A DNA stretch of 64,000 bases from Undibacterium_A arcticum (GCF_042660705.1 NZ_JBHSUQ010000001.1); one strand, 5' to 3'; shown: positions 1 to 9,333, counted from the first letter of the stretch. Numbers and translations are program-made. The notes: generated by a model from the sequence alone, not told the origin.

Positions 1-926
1 GAGGAGTCTGTTTCATATAGGTAGCAGGTTTCGAAAAACATGTTTGCTAGCCAGAGTGGCGATTTATGAGAAAGGTTTTCTTGATTTCCATCCAACATGG
101 CTCTCATTTTCTTATTAAACAAGTAAGAATTATCACTGCGCTTAGAGTAGTATTTTTCATCACGATTTTTTGCGTGGTGCAAATGCAATGCAAATTTTTT
201 TTTCAGAATCCAGTTAAAACAAAGCGGCGACAACATGGCACGAAAACCTTCCGCTAGAAGCGGCGCCCTGTATGGTTTATCAACAAGCATTTCTTGCGAA
301 AAAGAAATTACATTTTTCTTCAAAGCCAGACGAATCATAAAATCAAAATCTTCATAGCTGTGGCCGCTATAGGCTTCATTAAACCCCCCGATATCCGCAA
401 AATCCGTCGACCACAACACCATCACAGAGGACGGACTTGCGAGATGTTGCGTTAGTTGTTTCTGGAAATTTAAATATGCCTCAATTAATTCTTTAGGTCT
501 GTTTTCTCTTTGAATCTTGTTAGAGCCGTTATTGGTAAGGTATAGGCACGGCGCCATTGCAAAAGGCTCTTTCAATTCGTGAACAGAATTAAATAATTCA
601 AAAAATAGATTGGTGTCGGGAAAAATATCTGCATCAAGCAACAGCAAAAAATTAGTTTTTATCTCGCCAAACCCATGATTTCGAAGAATTGCATTGTTGG
701 ACAGGCCATCATATAAATGACCAGATGCCAATATCGCATTGGTGCCCCACAGTAATTTCGCAGCAGATTTCAGCTTTTCATCCCAGCGAGTACACCTGTC
801 ATTGTGACTAACAACCACACGTATACCTGCATTCGTCAGAGTCGAAACAAGCTTATTAACTCGCTGAAAAAGCTGCTTAGGACGTCGCGCAAGGTCCAAG
901 GGAATTAGAGCGGTCATATCGGCCAT
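1..926 (-). CDS. Glycosyltransferase, GT2-like, capsule locus (partial, runs off left edge)
   Basis: Open frame on the minus strand from an ATG at 926 to the window edge, so the C-terminus is missing; about 308 codons are visible. The start is chosen because an AAGGA ribosome site lies 7 bases upstream; the frame stays open back to a stop at 1173-1175, so a longer form from TTG 1130 or GTG 1034 is possible. The first residues MADMTALIPLD fit the first strand of a GT-A fold, LLLLDADIFPD at about residues 95-105 carries a DxD-type metal and nucleotide-sugar motif, and GHSYEDFDFMIR at about residue 190 is the usual acceptor/catalytic ED region of GT2 chain polymerases and transferases. Likely adds a sugar to the capsule chain at the cytoplasmic face of the membrane; donor and acceptor cannot be told. 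Family-level call is fairly firm, substrate unknown. Confidence 0.72.
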   Translation of the reverse strand, partial: MADMTALIPLDLARRPKQLFQRVNKLVSTLTNAGIRVVVSHNDRCTRWDEKLKSAAKLLWGTNAILASGHLYDGLSNNAILRNHGFGEIKTNFLLLLDADIFPDTNLFFELFNSVHELKEPFAMAPCLYLTNNGSNKIQRENRPKELIEAYLNFQKQLTQHLASPSSVMVLWSTDFADIGGFNEAYSGHSYEDFDFMIRLALKKNVISFSQEMLVDKPYRAPLLAEGFRAMLSPLCFNWILKKKFALHLHHAKNRDEKYYSKRSDNSYLFNKKMRAMLDGNQENLSHKSPLWLANMFFETCYLYETDS

Positions 927-1074
927 GGTATTTTCCTTATTCATCGAATCGCAGAATATTGGAACGCCAACTTGGCCGACTTTACTAATAACGAAGGGAA
1001 AATGCGCGCGAGATATTTCAGCATATCGAGCCACCTTGAAATCCGTGTTCTCATGAGAATGGATGGCAGTACAC

Positions 1075-2240
1075 TCATTGTTCGAATGGCTTTGAAATAA
1101 CGTTGCTGTAAGGGGCCTGAAGTGATGCAAGCTTATGGGCGATACGATCGGCAGCCGCAGAATCCACAGACGCTAGGTCGAGGCGATTCAAGGCGCTGCA
1201 GGCCTTCTGGGTGTTTCCCAGGTTGAGATATGCTTCGCTCAACAATTCGCCGATTTTTGGGTATACCCCGATGCAGGGGTATCTTCAAGCAAATCAACAC
1301 ACTCGCGATATCGGCGAGCCTTGAATTGAATTTGGGCCATTTTCAGGCGAGCACGTCCTAATAATGGATGAACTGCTAACGCTCGCTGAAGAAAATATTC
1401 GCAGGCGCCAAGATCACCCTGCTTTTCTGAAATCAGGGCGGAAAAATACTGCGGCATGGACCAGGCCGGAATTTCGTTAGCTACCGTGATGATGGCATCG
1501 CTGTCCCCTAGGCAGACCGTCTTTTGTATAGCCAGGATTTCATTAAATTTCTTGATGGCAGTAGCGCGAACAACATCGATGGTCGTGCTCGTTTCAGCTT
1601 GGATCAGAAATGTTGTATCGCCATTCATGAAAAATGAATTTACAACTTTACTTAATCCAAACTGACCATCGATATACTTTGCGACAACATGGGTGCGATT
1701 AGTAATCAAATATACGCCAAGCAGGGGGTTAGCCGCTTTCAACTGGCAGGCGCAATAAAAATCGACAATATCATTATTCCCAGATAAGACAAGCACATCC
1801 TGCGGGACCTTAAAGGGTAGGGACGCGATATTCCCGGCCCCCTCCGGGATACTCTGGAGACTGGTCACGCTTCTTCCAAGGGGAATACACAATTCGGACT
1901 CGGGGCCAAGCGCCATGATGCGGTCTGCGCCAAGCAGCGAACCGTATTTCAGGGCGGCATAGGCACCCATGCTGGAGCCGAGGGTGAAGACGCGGCCAGA
2001 GAAAGTCTTTAACGAATCTATCTTTTCAACCAACCAATTAAGCAGCCCAGCTTCGTCTCCGAACTCAGGCGTGCCATTCAAATACCACCCGTTGGAAAAA
2101 TCATTAACGAAAATCACATGGGCAGGCAGACTGGAAAGGATACTGTAAAAGGTAAACTTGCCTTTTGCGGTGTCGCGTGCGGAAAACGCAATACACACAT
2201 CCTGACTACCAGGGCGGCGGTCAATAAAAGTGCTTTCCAT
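1075..2240 (-). pseudogene. Alpha/beta-hydrolase with C-terminal TPR tail, one-base frameshift near the end
   Basis: The first 326 or so residues are continuous from ATG 2240: an alpha/beta-hydrolase-like domain (strand VIFVNDF, nucleophile elbow GSSMGAYAAL at about residue 88) followed by TPR-like helices (ISEKQGDLGACEYFLQRAL, then RARLKMAQIQFKARRYRECVDLL). The frame stops at 1239, but the next frame continues the TPR (ELLSEAYLNLGNTQKACSAL) to a TGA at 1075-1077. Adding one base to the T5 run at 1254-1258 restores one frame of 388 codons. It lies between the beta-propeller gene and the glycosyltransferase and is read with them. Hydrolases of this layout occur in capsule and O-antigen loci, where they may act on the polymer or an acyl substituent; that role is inference. 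Catalytic Asp and His were not assigned with certainty. Confidence 0.6.
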
Positions 2241-2273
2241 GATTTTAACGCCTTGGTAACAATATTATAAATA

Positions 2274-3236
2274 TTAATGCGTGAAATCCGGAAAATTCCA
2301 CAGCCTGAATGTTTTGCGATCGCCTGTTCCCGATAAGACCCCTATGTAGGCAGAAGTTTGGTCCGAACGTGGCAATTGCCGAACCGAAATCCCTTCCGGC
2401 TCATAAAACTTCCCTTTACCATCGAACAAGGCGATGTTTCTGCCGATAGTGACGTTAATATTTTTTCTGACGACTTGACCATTCAATGTCATGACATAAA
2501 TCTTTTTCGGCTGATCGATTTCCGAACGCCCGGCAAGTATGTAGACATATTTATCGTCACAAGCAATACCTTGAACCGGATTTCCGTCAGACAATAGAGC
2601 CTCGGGCAGGGGCCATTCTGCGACAAACTGATTCGAGTAGTCGCCAGGACCACCGCGCTTCAGCTGCTCGAGATTGAATATGCGAATATATTGTTCTCTG
2701 GGTGCGGTACGCCCCCTGACAACCAGCGTCTGATTTCCATAACATACTTTGGGCATGGTTACGTTTTTTGACATGAAACGCTGGTCGAAAAGAGTATAGC
2801 TCTCGACATCGGAAATTGATTGATTAGGCTTGTACATGAAGCGGATCGCTTCTCTGCCACCATCCTTGCCCCCTTTGGAACCCCACAGCCAAACAGGCCC
2901 GTTTGTACGATGCTCGATACTGATCCCCTGATGACCAAGAACGTGAAAAGGGAGTGTTGCATCTACTGTTTCCGATCCGCGAGCAGTAAGTCGGATACGT
3001 GTTACTAGAGAGGTTTCATCGTCACCATTCTTTCGCAGAGACTGGACAAAAACCCAGGAACCGCTATCGTCGAAAGCAAAATCCTGGGGAATTCCTTCAA
3101 CGTCCACGACTATCGATTGTGTGTCAACATCCGCTTGACTGGAAGCTGCGGCAACAGAACAGGCGATAAAAAACAATAACAGTCGAGTCAGTCTTGCGAA
3201 CGAGGAATCCACATTAGGTTTAAATGAATGAGTCAT
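2274..3236 (-). CDS. Secreted beta-propeller-like protein of the capsule locus
   Basis: 320 residues. A cationic N-terminus and hydrophobic core (LLLFFIACSVAAASS) ending near AAASSQA at residue 33 look like a signal peptide, so the mature protein is probably periplasmic or exported. The rest is rich in beta-strand with WVFVQSL, GPVWLWGSKGG, IACDDKYVYILAG and RTFRLWNF-like blocks, a pattern of propeller blades; it resembles the TagC/phage receptor-binding type propeller seen beside teichoic acid and capsule genes. It starts 35 bases after a duplicated start region (see 3213-3282). Its position downstream of the kps export genes and upstream of the hydrolase suggests a role with surface polysaccharide. 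No catalytic motif is evident, and the precise function is unknown. Confidence 0.62.
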   Translation of the reverse strand: MTHSFKPNVDSSFARLTRLLLFFIACSVAAASSQADVDTQSIVVDVEGIPQDFAFDDSGSWVFVQSLRKNGDDETSLVTRIRLTARGSETVDATLPFHVLGHQGISIEHRTNGPVWLWGSKGGKDGGREAIRFMYKPNQSISDVESYTLFDQRFMSKNVTMPKVCYGNQTLVVRGRTAPREQYIRIFNLEQLKRGGPGDYSNQFVAEWPLPEALLSDGNPVQGIACDDKYVYILAGRSEIDQPKKIYVMTLNGQVVRKNINVTIGRNIALFDGKGKFYEPEGISVRQLPRSDQTSAYIGVLSGTGDRKTFRLWNFPDFTH

Positions 3237-3282
3237 AGAGGCTTCCGATTAGGTTTAAATGAGAGAGTCATAGAGTCCTCCG
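3213..3282 (-). repeat. 35-bp tandem duplication of a ribosome-binding/start region, creating a coupled 12-codon leader
   Basis: Two 35-base copies (3213-3247 and 3248-3282) share ATTAGGTTTAAATGA...AGTCATAGAG. Each carries an ATG on the minus strand. The upstream copy (ATG 3271) keeps a strong GGAGGA ribosome site 5 bases away; the copy in front of the real gene (ATG 3236) has only GGAAG. The upstream ATG opens a 12-codon peptide, MTLSFKPNRKPL, whose TGA overlaps the ATG of the beta-propeller gene as ATGA, a geometry typical of translational coupling. Confidence 0.6.
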
Positions 3283-3377
3283 GCATGTCAGCGCTATACA
3301 AACTTTGGCGGTGATGAGCCTAGAACAGCAAGTTTTAGCTGGATCACAGATTCAGTGTGGCGTCGAGATAGGCTAGG

Positions 3378-3850
3378 TCACAAGCCCAAAACCAACTTCG
3401 TACTCACCGCTATCTGGTAAATGATCTGGGTCATATCTTTCCAAATCTGCCTCGACTTCATTTCAATCTCCGGCAGCACCAAAATTTCATCCCCAGCGCG
3501 AACAGCGATGTCGCCATTGCCGAGGCTGCAAAATCCTTTTTCGCCGTCCGCTTCGGCAAAGCTGTCGGACGACGGGCAACAACGAGACTCGCGGCATCGG
3601 CGGTCTGAATATAGCCGTCTGGGCGGACGTAGTCATCCATGTTCCGCGCCTTGTCGAAAGCTATCGCTTTGGGAGAATAGTACTTCGCCGCTGCCCGCAC
3701 CAAATCATCCTTGGTCGGCATATGCAGTATGTTGTCGCCGGCGAGTTCCAGCTCGCTGTTGGAGGTGGCGAATGTGGCCATCAGGGTTGTATTTATCCGC
3801 CGTGACTTGATGATGCCGTTGCAGACTGCGCAAGGCATAGCCAAGACCAT
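3378..3850 (-). pseudogene. C-terminal remnant of a second KpsD/Wza-like polysaccharide export protein
   Basis: Only the C-terminal part of a polysaccharide export outer-membrane protein remains. Residues such as ELELAGDNILHMPTKDDL and FDKARNMDDYVRPDGYIQTAD match the SLBB-type end of the family. The frame is shifted near 3565-3577 and then continues as GDEILVLPEIEMKSRQIW and MTQIIYQIAVSTKLVLGL, ending at TGA 3378-3380. That tail is the direct counterpart of GDEIMVLPNIDSK and ITQILYQIAVAAKVVFGL of the intact neighbour ending at 3984. The N-terminal two thirds and signal peptide are absent, so this is a dead gene end and not an alternative product. It marks the downstream edge of an older export operon. 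Confidence 0.7.
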
Positions 3851-3983
3851 TTTTTGTGCTCCGACTCATTGATGCAATACACATTTACTCTTTACCCACA
3901 GACGTTATGCAATAAGAGAGTACACACGAGGCAATTCCAGTGCCGCCATGAATAAATTTACCTGACGGCGCCGGCGGGCCATA

Positions 3984-5688
3984 TCAGAGTCCGAAGACCA
4001 CTTTTGCTGCCACTGCAATCTGGTACAGGATTTGTGTAATGCCACGTGTGATTTCGATATTTTTGCTGTCGATATTGGGCAATACCATGATCTCATCGCC
4101 TGCCCCGACGATCGTTGATGATTTTGCCGGTATCGATTCCCCGTTTTGTCGCATGACGATGATGCGGGCTTTATCCGGATCTTGCGAGTAACCGCCTACC
4201 TGCTTGATGTAGCCGTCAATATCATTGCCGGATTGCCAATTGACGGCGTTGGGGAAGAGAACTTCGCCATGGATCATGACGAGGGAAGTTTTTTCTGGAA
4301 TCTGGATAATGTCCCCGTCTTCCAATAGCGTGCCTTCCAGATTTTTGGCATTCAGGATCACTTGGCCTTTTGGCTGGATGTTGCGTGCGCGTTCAATGAA
4401 TTTGCCGATCAGTTCAGCCTCTTTGGTGCGCAGGCTGGCTTCTTCTGCCGTGGCCGAGCGAGCACCGAGCGTGGCTTCCTGGAGCTTGTCCAGCGACACG
4501 TTCAGCATTTCTTTTTGGCGTGTGGCGACTGATTTCCGATACAGCTGAAGTGCATCGATGCGCGACATGCTGTTGGCTTTAATCTGGGTCAGCACCTCTT
4601 TCATAGTCGCACCGTAGGGCAGGACGATGGCATGCTCGCCGGAGTGCGCTCCTTCAACCCGGACCTGGATCGTCCCGGCATAGCGATCGGTGGTCACGTT
4701 CAGGATGTCACCATCCTGCAGGACGGCATCTTGAGCCTGATTGATGGAGTAGTACTCGCTGCGGCGCTGACTGCCTTGCTGCCGGATGATGCTGACATGG
4801 GTGGCGCCGGGTTTGGCGTGGGCGACTTCCAGCGCGCGGGCCAAGGTGAGCGTCGGTTGGTCAAATTCAAAATCATAGGCATTGAATACGTCGCCAGTGA
4901 CGCTAAAAGTATGTTTGCGCGGTGCGACCACGATGACATCGCCATCGGCGAACTGCACCAGTTGCATCGTCCCCTTGAGCAGGAAATCGTAGAGGTTGGC
5001 TTGCAGGCGGATTTGTGTACCGCGCTTTACCGTAATATCCACATAGCTGCCGCGCAGCGGATCAACGCCGCCAGCCTTGTCCAGATAGGACAGCAGGGAG
5101 TCTGATGCGACGCCGCCATAGAGCCCTGGTTGGCGGATGTAGCCGGTGACAAAGACTTTGACCGGTTGCGCGGCATCGAGTGCAGCATAGACATTGACGT
5201 TGTTGCGATACACCCGGCGTACATTGGATGTGACGTTGTCGTTGAGCTGACCGTTGCTAATGCCCGCTACGCTGAGAGGGCCGATATTCGGGATGAAAAT
5301 ATTGCCTTGCGGATCGACTGCCAGGGTGCCTTCGAAGTTATAGGCACCCCACATCCTGATTTGCAGTCGATCGCCTACGCTGATGCGGTAATCCGGATTG
5401 AAGCCGGGGCCGAGCGCACCACGGAAGCTGCCATTGAAGAGTTGTGCGCCGAACATCTGGCTGCTGATGGGCGGTGGCGGTGGCGGGTTATTGAAATCGC
5501 TGGCCTGGATACTGCTGGCGGGCTTGGGCTCATTGGTTTATTTTCGCAGAATAGTCAGCCGCCAATGCTGCCGGGATGGCATCTGAAGTTAGCGCACCTG
5601 TGTCCAGCAAGGACGCGGCGTGGATGGATTGCGATAGCACTAGTGCGGCGCAAGCGAGCGTGCACAGTAAAGTGGAAAATTGTTTCAT
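3984..5688 (-). pseudogene. kpsD: KpsD/Wza-like capsule export protein, frameshift between signal peptide and mature part
   Basis: Periplasmic/outer-membrane polysaccharide export protein. The start is ATG 5688, giving a signal peptide (MKQFSTLLCTLACAALVLS, cleavage near SIHAAS). The frame then stops at TGA about 50 codons in; removing one base in the T-rich stretch 5535-5544 restores a single frame of 567 codons, continuing as TNEPKPASSIQASDF, a proline run and the first SLBB/poly-export domain (YRISVGDRLQIRMWG at about residue 100). Further SLBB-like units contain VFVTGYIRQPGLY, FSVTGDVFNAYDFEF and IHGEVLFPNAVNW. The C-terminus ends in a hydrophobic IAVAAKVVFGL. Family members form the channel through which KpsMT/KpsE-delivered polymer leaves the cell. 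The 490-codon part from 5456 alone would lack a signal peptide and could not be exported. Last gene of the kpsMTED set. Confidence 0.75.
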
Positions 5689-5696
5689 ATAAATAT

Positions 5697-6827
5697 TTAT
5701 TCTCGATGATCTTTAATGATGGCGAGTACCAGTTTCAATACCGCATAGAGCATGCTGATCACCACCAACATTGTGATGAGCGTTTTTATGCGGCCCGGAT
5801 ATTCTGCTTCTTCCGGTCGATGCGGCGAATAAATAACGATGAGGTTTTTGAGTTTGCGGGCGGTTTCGATGCGCGCCTTCTCGACCGATGACAGGGCCAG
5901 TTTGTACAGGTCAGCCTTGAATTCGACATCGGCCTTGATTTCCATGAAATCGGCGGCGGATCGGTTCAGTTTGTCACGCCCTGGTGCGGTGAGTTTGGTT
6001 GTTTCGGCGTTGATTTGGGCTTGCAATGCATCCAGTGCATTGCGCGCAGCGATGACTTGCGGTGTATTGTCGTTCAGGTAGCTTTTCAGATTACGCAGCT
6101 CTGCTTGTGACAAGCTCTCGCGCGCTTCCATTTCCGCAATGACTTTGCCTGCCGCCTCGGCGCTTGCTATCGGGTCCAGCAGGCCATGCTTGTTTTGATA
6201 AGCCAGTACGGCTTCCTTGGCGTGATCCAGGTTTTTGCGTGCCAATGCGACTTCCTGGGCGATGAAATTTACTTGCTCTCGTGCAATCTTGTAGGAGATT
6301 TCATTGATGTAATGCTCTGATTCGGCAAGGATGGTCTGATTGAATTTCTCCGCGAACTCCGGCGTGAAACCTTGCGTGCGAATTTTTAGGAAGCCGGTTT
6401 TGTCATCAATACTGACTTCGATGCGCTTATTAAAAAAAATCAGGAAATCCTCCTGATTCGCATCAGCGGGCAAAGCGCTGAAAAAATCAAGCCCTTGTCG
6501 TTTGAATGCCTGACGTAGTTGCAGGCGCGCATCCAGTTTTTGCAACATGTCGAGGGACTGGATATACGCCAGTACTAACGTGACATCCTCGCGTGCCGGT
6601 GAATTGCCGCCAGAAATAATGGAAGATAAACCTGAAATGCTGCTGGCACCTTCCGGATCGGAGGAGCGGCGCACCATCACTTGTGATTCACTGACGTACC
6701 GGTCTTTGGCAATCACGCCGAAATATAGGCTACCAAGCAGCATCGGAATGCCAATGAAGGTGATGGGTGAGAGCTTGGAAAAATACTTGCTCCAGACAGC
6801 TTCAAGCCGGGGTGGGATGCGCTTCAT
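5697..6827 (-). CDS. kpsE: Capsule export inner-membrane protein, KpsE/CtrB family
   Basis: 376 residues, close to the family norm of about 380. There is a transmembrane segment near the N-terminus (residues 22-40, FIGIPMLLGSLYFGVI), a long periplasmic region with Wzz-like start (YVSESQVMVRRSS) and extended coiled-coil (residues 185-320, with VNFIAQEVALARKNLDHAKE and EMEARESLSQAELRNLKSYL), and a second transmembrane segment at the C-terminus (LITMLVVISMLYAVLKLVL). KpsE links the KpsMT transporter to the KpsD channel. Its ATG lies inside the 3' end of kpsT (26-base overlap) and the kpsD-like gene begins 8 bases after it, so the four genes are one operon. No defect seen. Confidence 0.87.
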   Translation of the reverse strand: MKRIPPRLEAVWSKYFSKLSPITFIGIPMLLGSLYFGVIAKDRYVSESQVMVRRSSDPEGASSISGLSSIISGGNSPAREDVTLVLAYIQSLDMLQKLDARLQLRQAFKRQGLDFFSALPADANQEDFLIFFNKRIEVSIDDKTGFLKIRTQGFTPEFAEKFNQTILAESEHYINEISYKIAREQVNFIAQEVALARKNLDHAKEAVLAYQNKHGLLDPIASAEAAGKVIAEMEARESLSQAELRNLKSYLNDNTPQVIAARNALDALQAQINAETTKLTAPGRDKLNRSAADFMEIKADVEFKADLYKLALSSVEKARIETARKLKNLIVIYSPHRPEEAEYPGRIKTLITMLVVISMLYAVLKLVLAIIKDHRE

Positions 6828-7476
6828 TTTTCAGATAAACCTTGATTGCTTCGTCGATATTGTCATAAATGCGTGCTTCGCCATGCCCTAGCAACAACGC
6901 GATGTCACAGAATTTTTTGATGTTTGCCAAGTCATGGCTCGCCAGGAAAAAATTCGATTTACTGCGCTTGTGAGCCAACAGGCCGGCGCATTTTTTTTTG
7001 AAATGGGCATCGCCCACGGCGGTGATCTCATCCAGCAGATAGTAGTCAAAATCAAATGCCATGCTGATGCCAAATGTCAGCCGGGCACGCATGCCGGAAG
7101 AGTAACTTTTTACCGGCATGTCAAAGTAGTTGCCGATTTCTGCAAAATCCTGAATGTAGTCTATTTTTTTGGCGATTTCGTGTGGGTTTGCGTACAGTCG
7201 GCAAACAAATTTCGCATTCTCGCGCCCCGTCATGCTGCCTTGAAAACCGCCTTGGAGTCCCACTGGCCAAGAGATGGACTTATCGCAAACCACCTTGCCT
7301 TTATCCGGATGGTCGATGCCGCCCATGATCCTGAGTAAGGTGGATTTTCCTGCACCATTGCGGCCCAATAAACCGACGCTCTTTCCGGGGGGAATTTCCA
7401 GGCTCAGATCCTTGAAGACATAGTGCCGGGAATGCTTGGTTTTATACGATTTGGTCAGACCGTCCAGGATCATCAT
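6802..7476 (-). CDS. kpsT: Capsule polysaccharide ABC transporter ATP-binding protein, KpsT/CtrD family
   Basis: 224 residues, typical for KpsT. Walker A is GRNGAGKST at about residues 38-46, the signature motif is SSGMRARL at about residue 126, Walker B is YYLLDEITAVGD at about residue 145, and the switch His is in FLASHD at about residue 178. It lacks the long C-terminal carbohydrate-binding domain of Wzt proteins, which places it with the capsule (KpsT/CtrD) branch. It hydrolyses ATP to drive polymer export by the KpsM membrane subunit. Start overlaps the kpsM stop by four bases (ATGA type) and its end overlaps kpsE, so translation is coupled through the operon. Confidence 0.9.
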   Translation of the reverse strand: MMILDGLTKSYKTKHSRHYVFKDLSLEIPPGKSVGLLGRNGAGKSTLLRIMGGIDHPDKGKVVCDKSISWPVGLQGGFQGSMTGRENAKFVCRLYANPHEIAKKIDYIQDFAEIGNYFDMPVKSYSSGMRARLTFGISMAFDFDYYLLDEITAVGDAHFKKKCAGLLAHKRSKSNFFLASHDLANIKKFCDIALLLGHGEARIYDNIDEAIKVYLKNEAHPTPA

Positions 7477-8254
7477 GATCGCAGCATTTTCTTTTCAAAA
7501 CCCTTGTAGACGAACAAACCGAGGGTGAGTATCGTCAGCGCGACTTCGGCCAAGTACATCAGACTGGCCGGTTGACTGTCGTAAGTAGGGAACAGGGCGG
7601 CACGCTCCAGCTCCACCGCATGAAAGAGGGGATTCCAGCTGAAATATCCGAGAGCTTGGTCCGGCAAATTTTGAAAGGAGAACATCACCCCAGAAAAAGC
7701 GTACATGGGTAACCTGAGCAGAGAAATGACTTTTTCCAAATCATGGAAGTGATGACCCAGTACCATCAGTATCAGACCGCAACCAAAAGCCAAGACAACC
7801 ACCAACGACAAAATAGCAATGATCAGGATACCGTGTGACAGATCATACCGGTCACCAACAAGCCAGATTAGCCCCAGCAGCACACAATAAACGACGCCAT
7901 AGATGCAGGACTCAAGGATGGTTCTGGTCAGAATGGTGTCAATGGGCTTGATGAGCCGATAGTTGAACAAGCCGATATTGGCTTCAATTGCATTCAGCGA
8001 GCGAAACGCGATATAGGAAACAGGTACCAGGTGACGACCGCCACTACATGAAACACGGGAAGAGAAATTCCATCCTTCTCGGTCCGTCCCATCATCGCAA
8101 ACACTGCCACCATCGCATACGCCTGGAAGGCAGGGGACAGAAATGCCCACAGATAGCCCAGATGGTATTTGCCGAAACGGGTTTTCAGCTCGCGTAGGAA
8201 GAGGGCAAATACGGCTGCTTGCAGGACTTCCCAGCCAGTTCTGTTTTTAATCAT
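7473..8254 (-). pseudogene. kpsM: Capsule ABC transporter permease KpsM, one-base frameshift
   Basis: ABC-2 type permease. From ATG 8254 the frame reads MIKNRTGWEVLQAAVFALFL, the family motif RELKTRFGKYHLGYLWAFLSP, then VVAVVTWYLF and a stop at 7994. The second part continues in the next frame as SYIAFRSLNAIEANIGLFNY, RLIKPIDTILTRTILE and hydrophobic segments to EKKMLRS at 7473. Adding one base to the A3 run at 8018-8020 gives one frame of 260 codons, which matches the usual KpsM length. Six membrane segments are expected and can be placed. It forms the membrane channel for capsule polymer together with KpsT. Whether the break is real decides whether this strain can make capsule. Confidence 0.78.
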
Positions 8255-8262
8255 CTTATGTG

Positions 8263-8499
8263 CTATCGAAAGTAACTATGCCGACCGGCCATGAGCCAGA
8301 TGGCGGTTTCGATGCCGCCCACGGTTTTCACTCGAATCACCGTGTCGATGAATGTCAGAAAGCCGAAATAGAACATGGGCCCGGCCAGCAGCCAGAACCA
8401 GAACGCGCGCCCGGCAAAGAGGTGGCTCAGTGTTTCGCGGAGGAAAAGCGCTTTCCAGACGGAAAGCGTAATGGCAGTGGAGGTGCGGGCCGATTGCAC
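8263..8499 (-). pseudogene. N-terminal remnant of a second KpsM-like permease
   Basis: About 78 codons from GTG 8499, chosen for the AGGA site 6 bases upstream. The sequence (VWKALFLRETLSHLFAGRAF, WFWLLAGPMFYFGFLTFIDT, VIRVKTVGGIETAIWLMAG) is the start of an ABC-2 permease of a different subgroup from the intact KpsM that follows 8 bases later. It stops at TAG after the first two membrane segments, whereas a working permease needs about 260 residues. It is therefore a truncated gene. Together with the KpsD-like C-terminal fragment at 3378-3850 it brackets the intact kps set. Confidence 0.62.
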
Positions 8500-9141
8500 G
8501 TTATTTCCTGCCCAGCACTGGAAGTGAGTTAGCGGTGCCAACCTGGACAAGCCAGGAGAAGCGACGTAATCGTGAAGAAATAACTGCCGCCTGGGAGATT
8601 AATCCCAAATCAGCGCTGTCATTCACCAAGCGCGTTGCATTCGAAGCAAACGCCTCATTTTTGACTTGACTCACTAACCCGCCTCCACCATAAAAATCCC
8701 CCTACAAAGCCCGCAGAAAGGCTTCTGTCGGGTTCCCTGCTAAGGGGGAGGGGGAGGCGAGTACATTGCAGCCTCTCTGAGAAGCTGCTAAAACCCTGCG
8801 CGAAAGAGATTATAACATTACAGGTGCTTTCCAGCAATCTTGACGGCACGCAATGCAAGGGCTTCCGCACGAAAGACCACATGGATAAAGGGTGGCAGCT
8901 TCAAAAATAAATTCCAACGATGAAGAAAATTTTCCGGTTTCCTACATGGCAATGGGCGAGGCAACGTAGCCGTGCCCGTTACGTCGAAGGACGATTAATC
9001 AGCGGGACCGCTTTGCCATGTGGCCTTTAGAAATAAATTCGTCGTTCAGCCTCGATCTGTTGTTTTCCCGCATATATCGTCGCCATCTCACCGAAACAAA
9101 GCCAGAAGCGACGTTGCTATGCGCGAAATGTGGAACTGGAA
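8500..9141. other. Intergenic stretch upstream of the capsule operon with a dispersed G-rich repeat
   Basis: No convincing gene on either strand. The only structure seen is an imperfect hairpin at 8710-8732 (CCCGCAGAA / TTCTGTCGGG) followed by a G-rich block at 8733-8760 that resembles repeats at 20765-20805 and 59560-59605. The capsule promoter should lie here, but no clear -35/-10 pair could be chosen. Confidence 0.4.
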
Positions 9142-9313
9142 ATGAGGGATTTCCAGTCGCCTGGAACTTATTGACGATGCCTTTACTTTACGAAAAATCA
9201 ATGCGGAGTTAGAAGCTGACAGGCAAAAGATAGACGGTGCTCTAGCCGGCATCCAAGGCAAGCTGAATCGTGTGAAGGTAAGTATTTCTCCTGAGTCCAG
9301 CGATCTTACATAG
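9142..9313 (+). pseudogene. Short coiled-coil coding remnant of unknown family
   Basis: The stretch 9161-9313 reads as a credible helical protein end (LELIDDAFTLRKINAELEAD, RQKIDGALAGIQGKLNRV) and stops at TAG 9311-9313. An ATG at 9142 opens MRDFQS in the adjoining frame; loss of one C at 9160-9161 would join them into about 56 codons. The gene has no recognised family, and the reading could be chance. It lies just before the convergent toxin gene. Confidence 0.28.
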
Positions 9314-9333
9314 ACATCGTCTCCTGCGGATAT

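Noticed and set aside
66..257. 63-codon plus-strand frame at the left edge
   Set aside because: Lies antisense to the partial glycosyltransferase, whose minus-strand frame carries family motifs.
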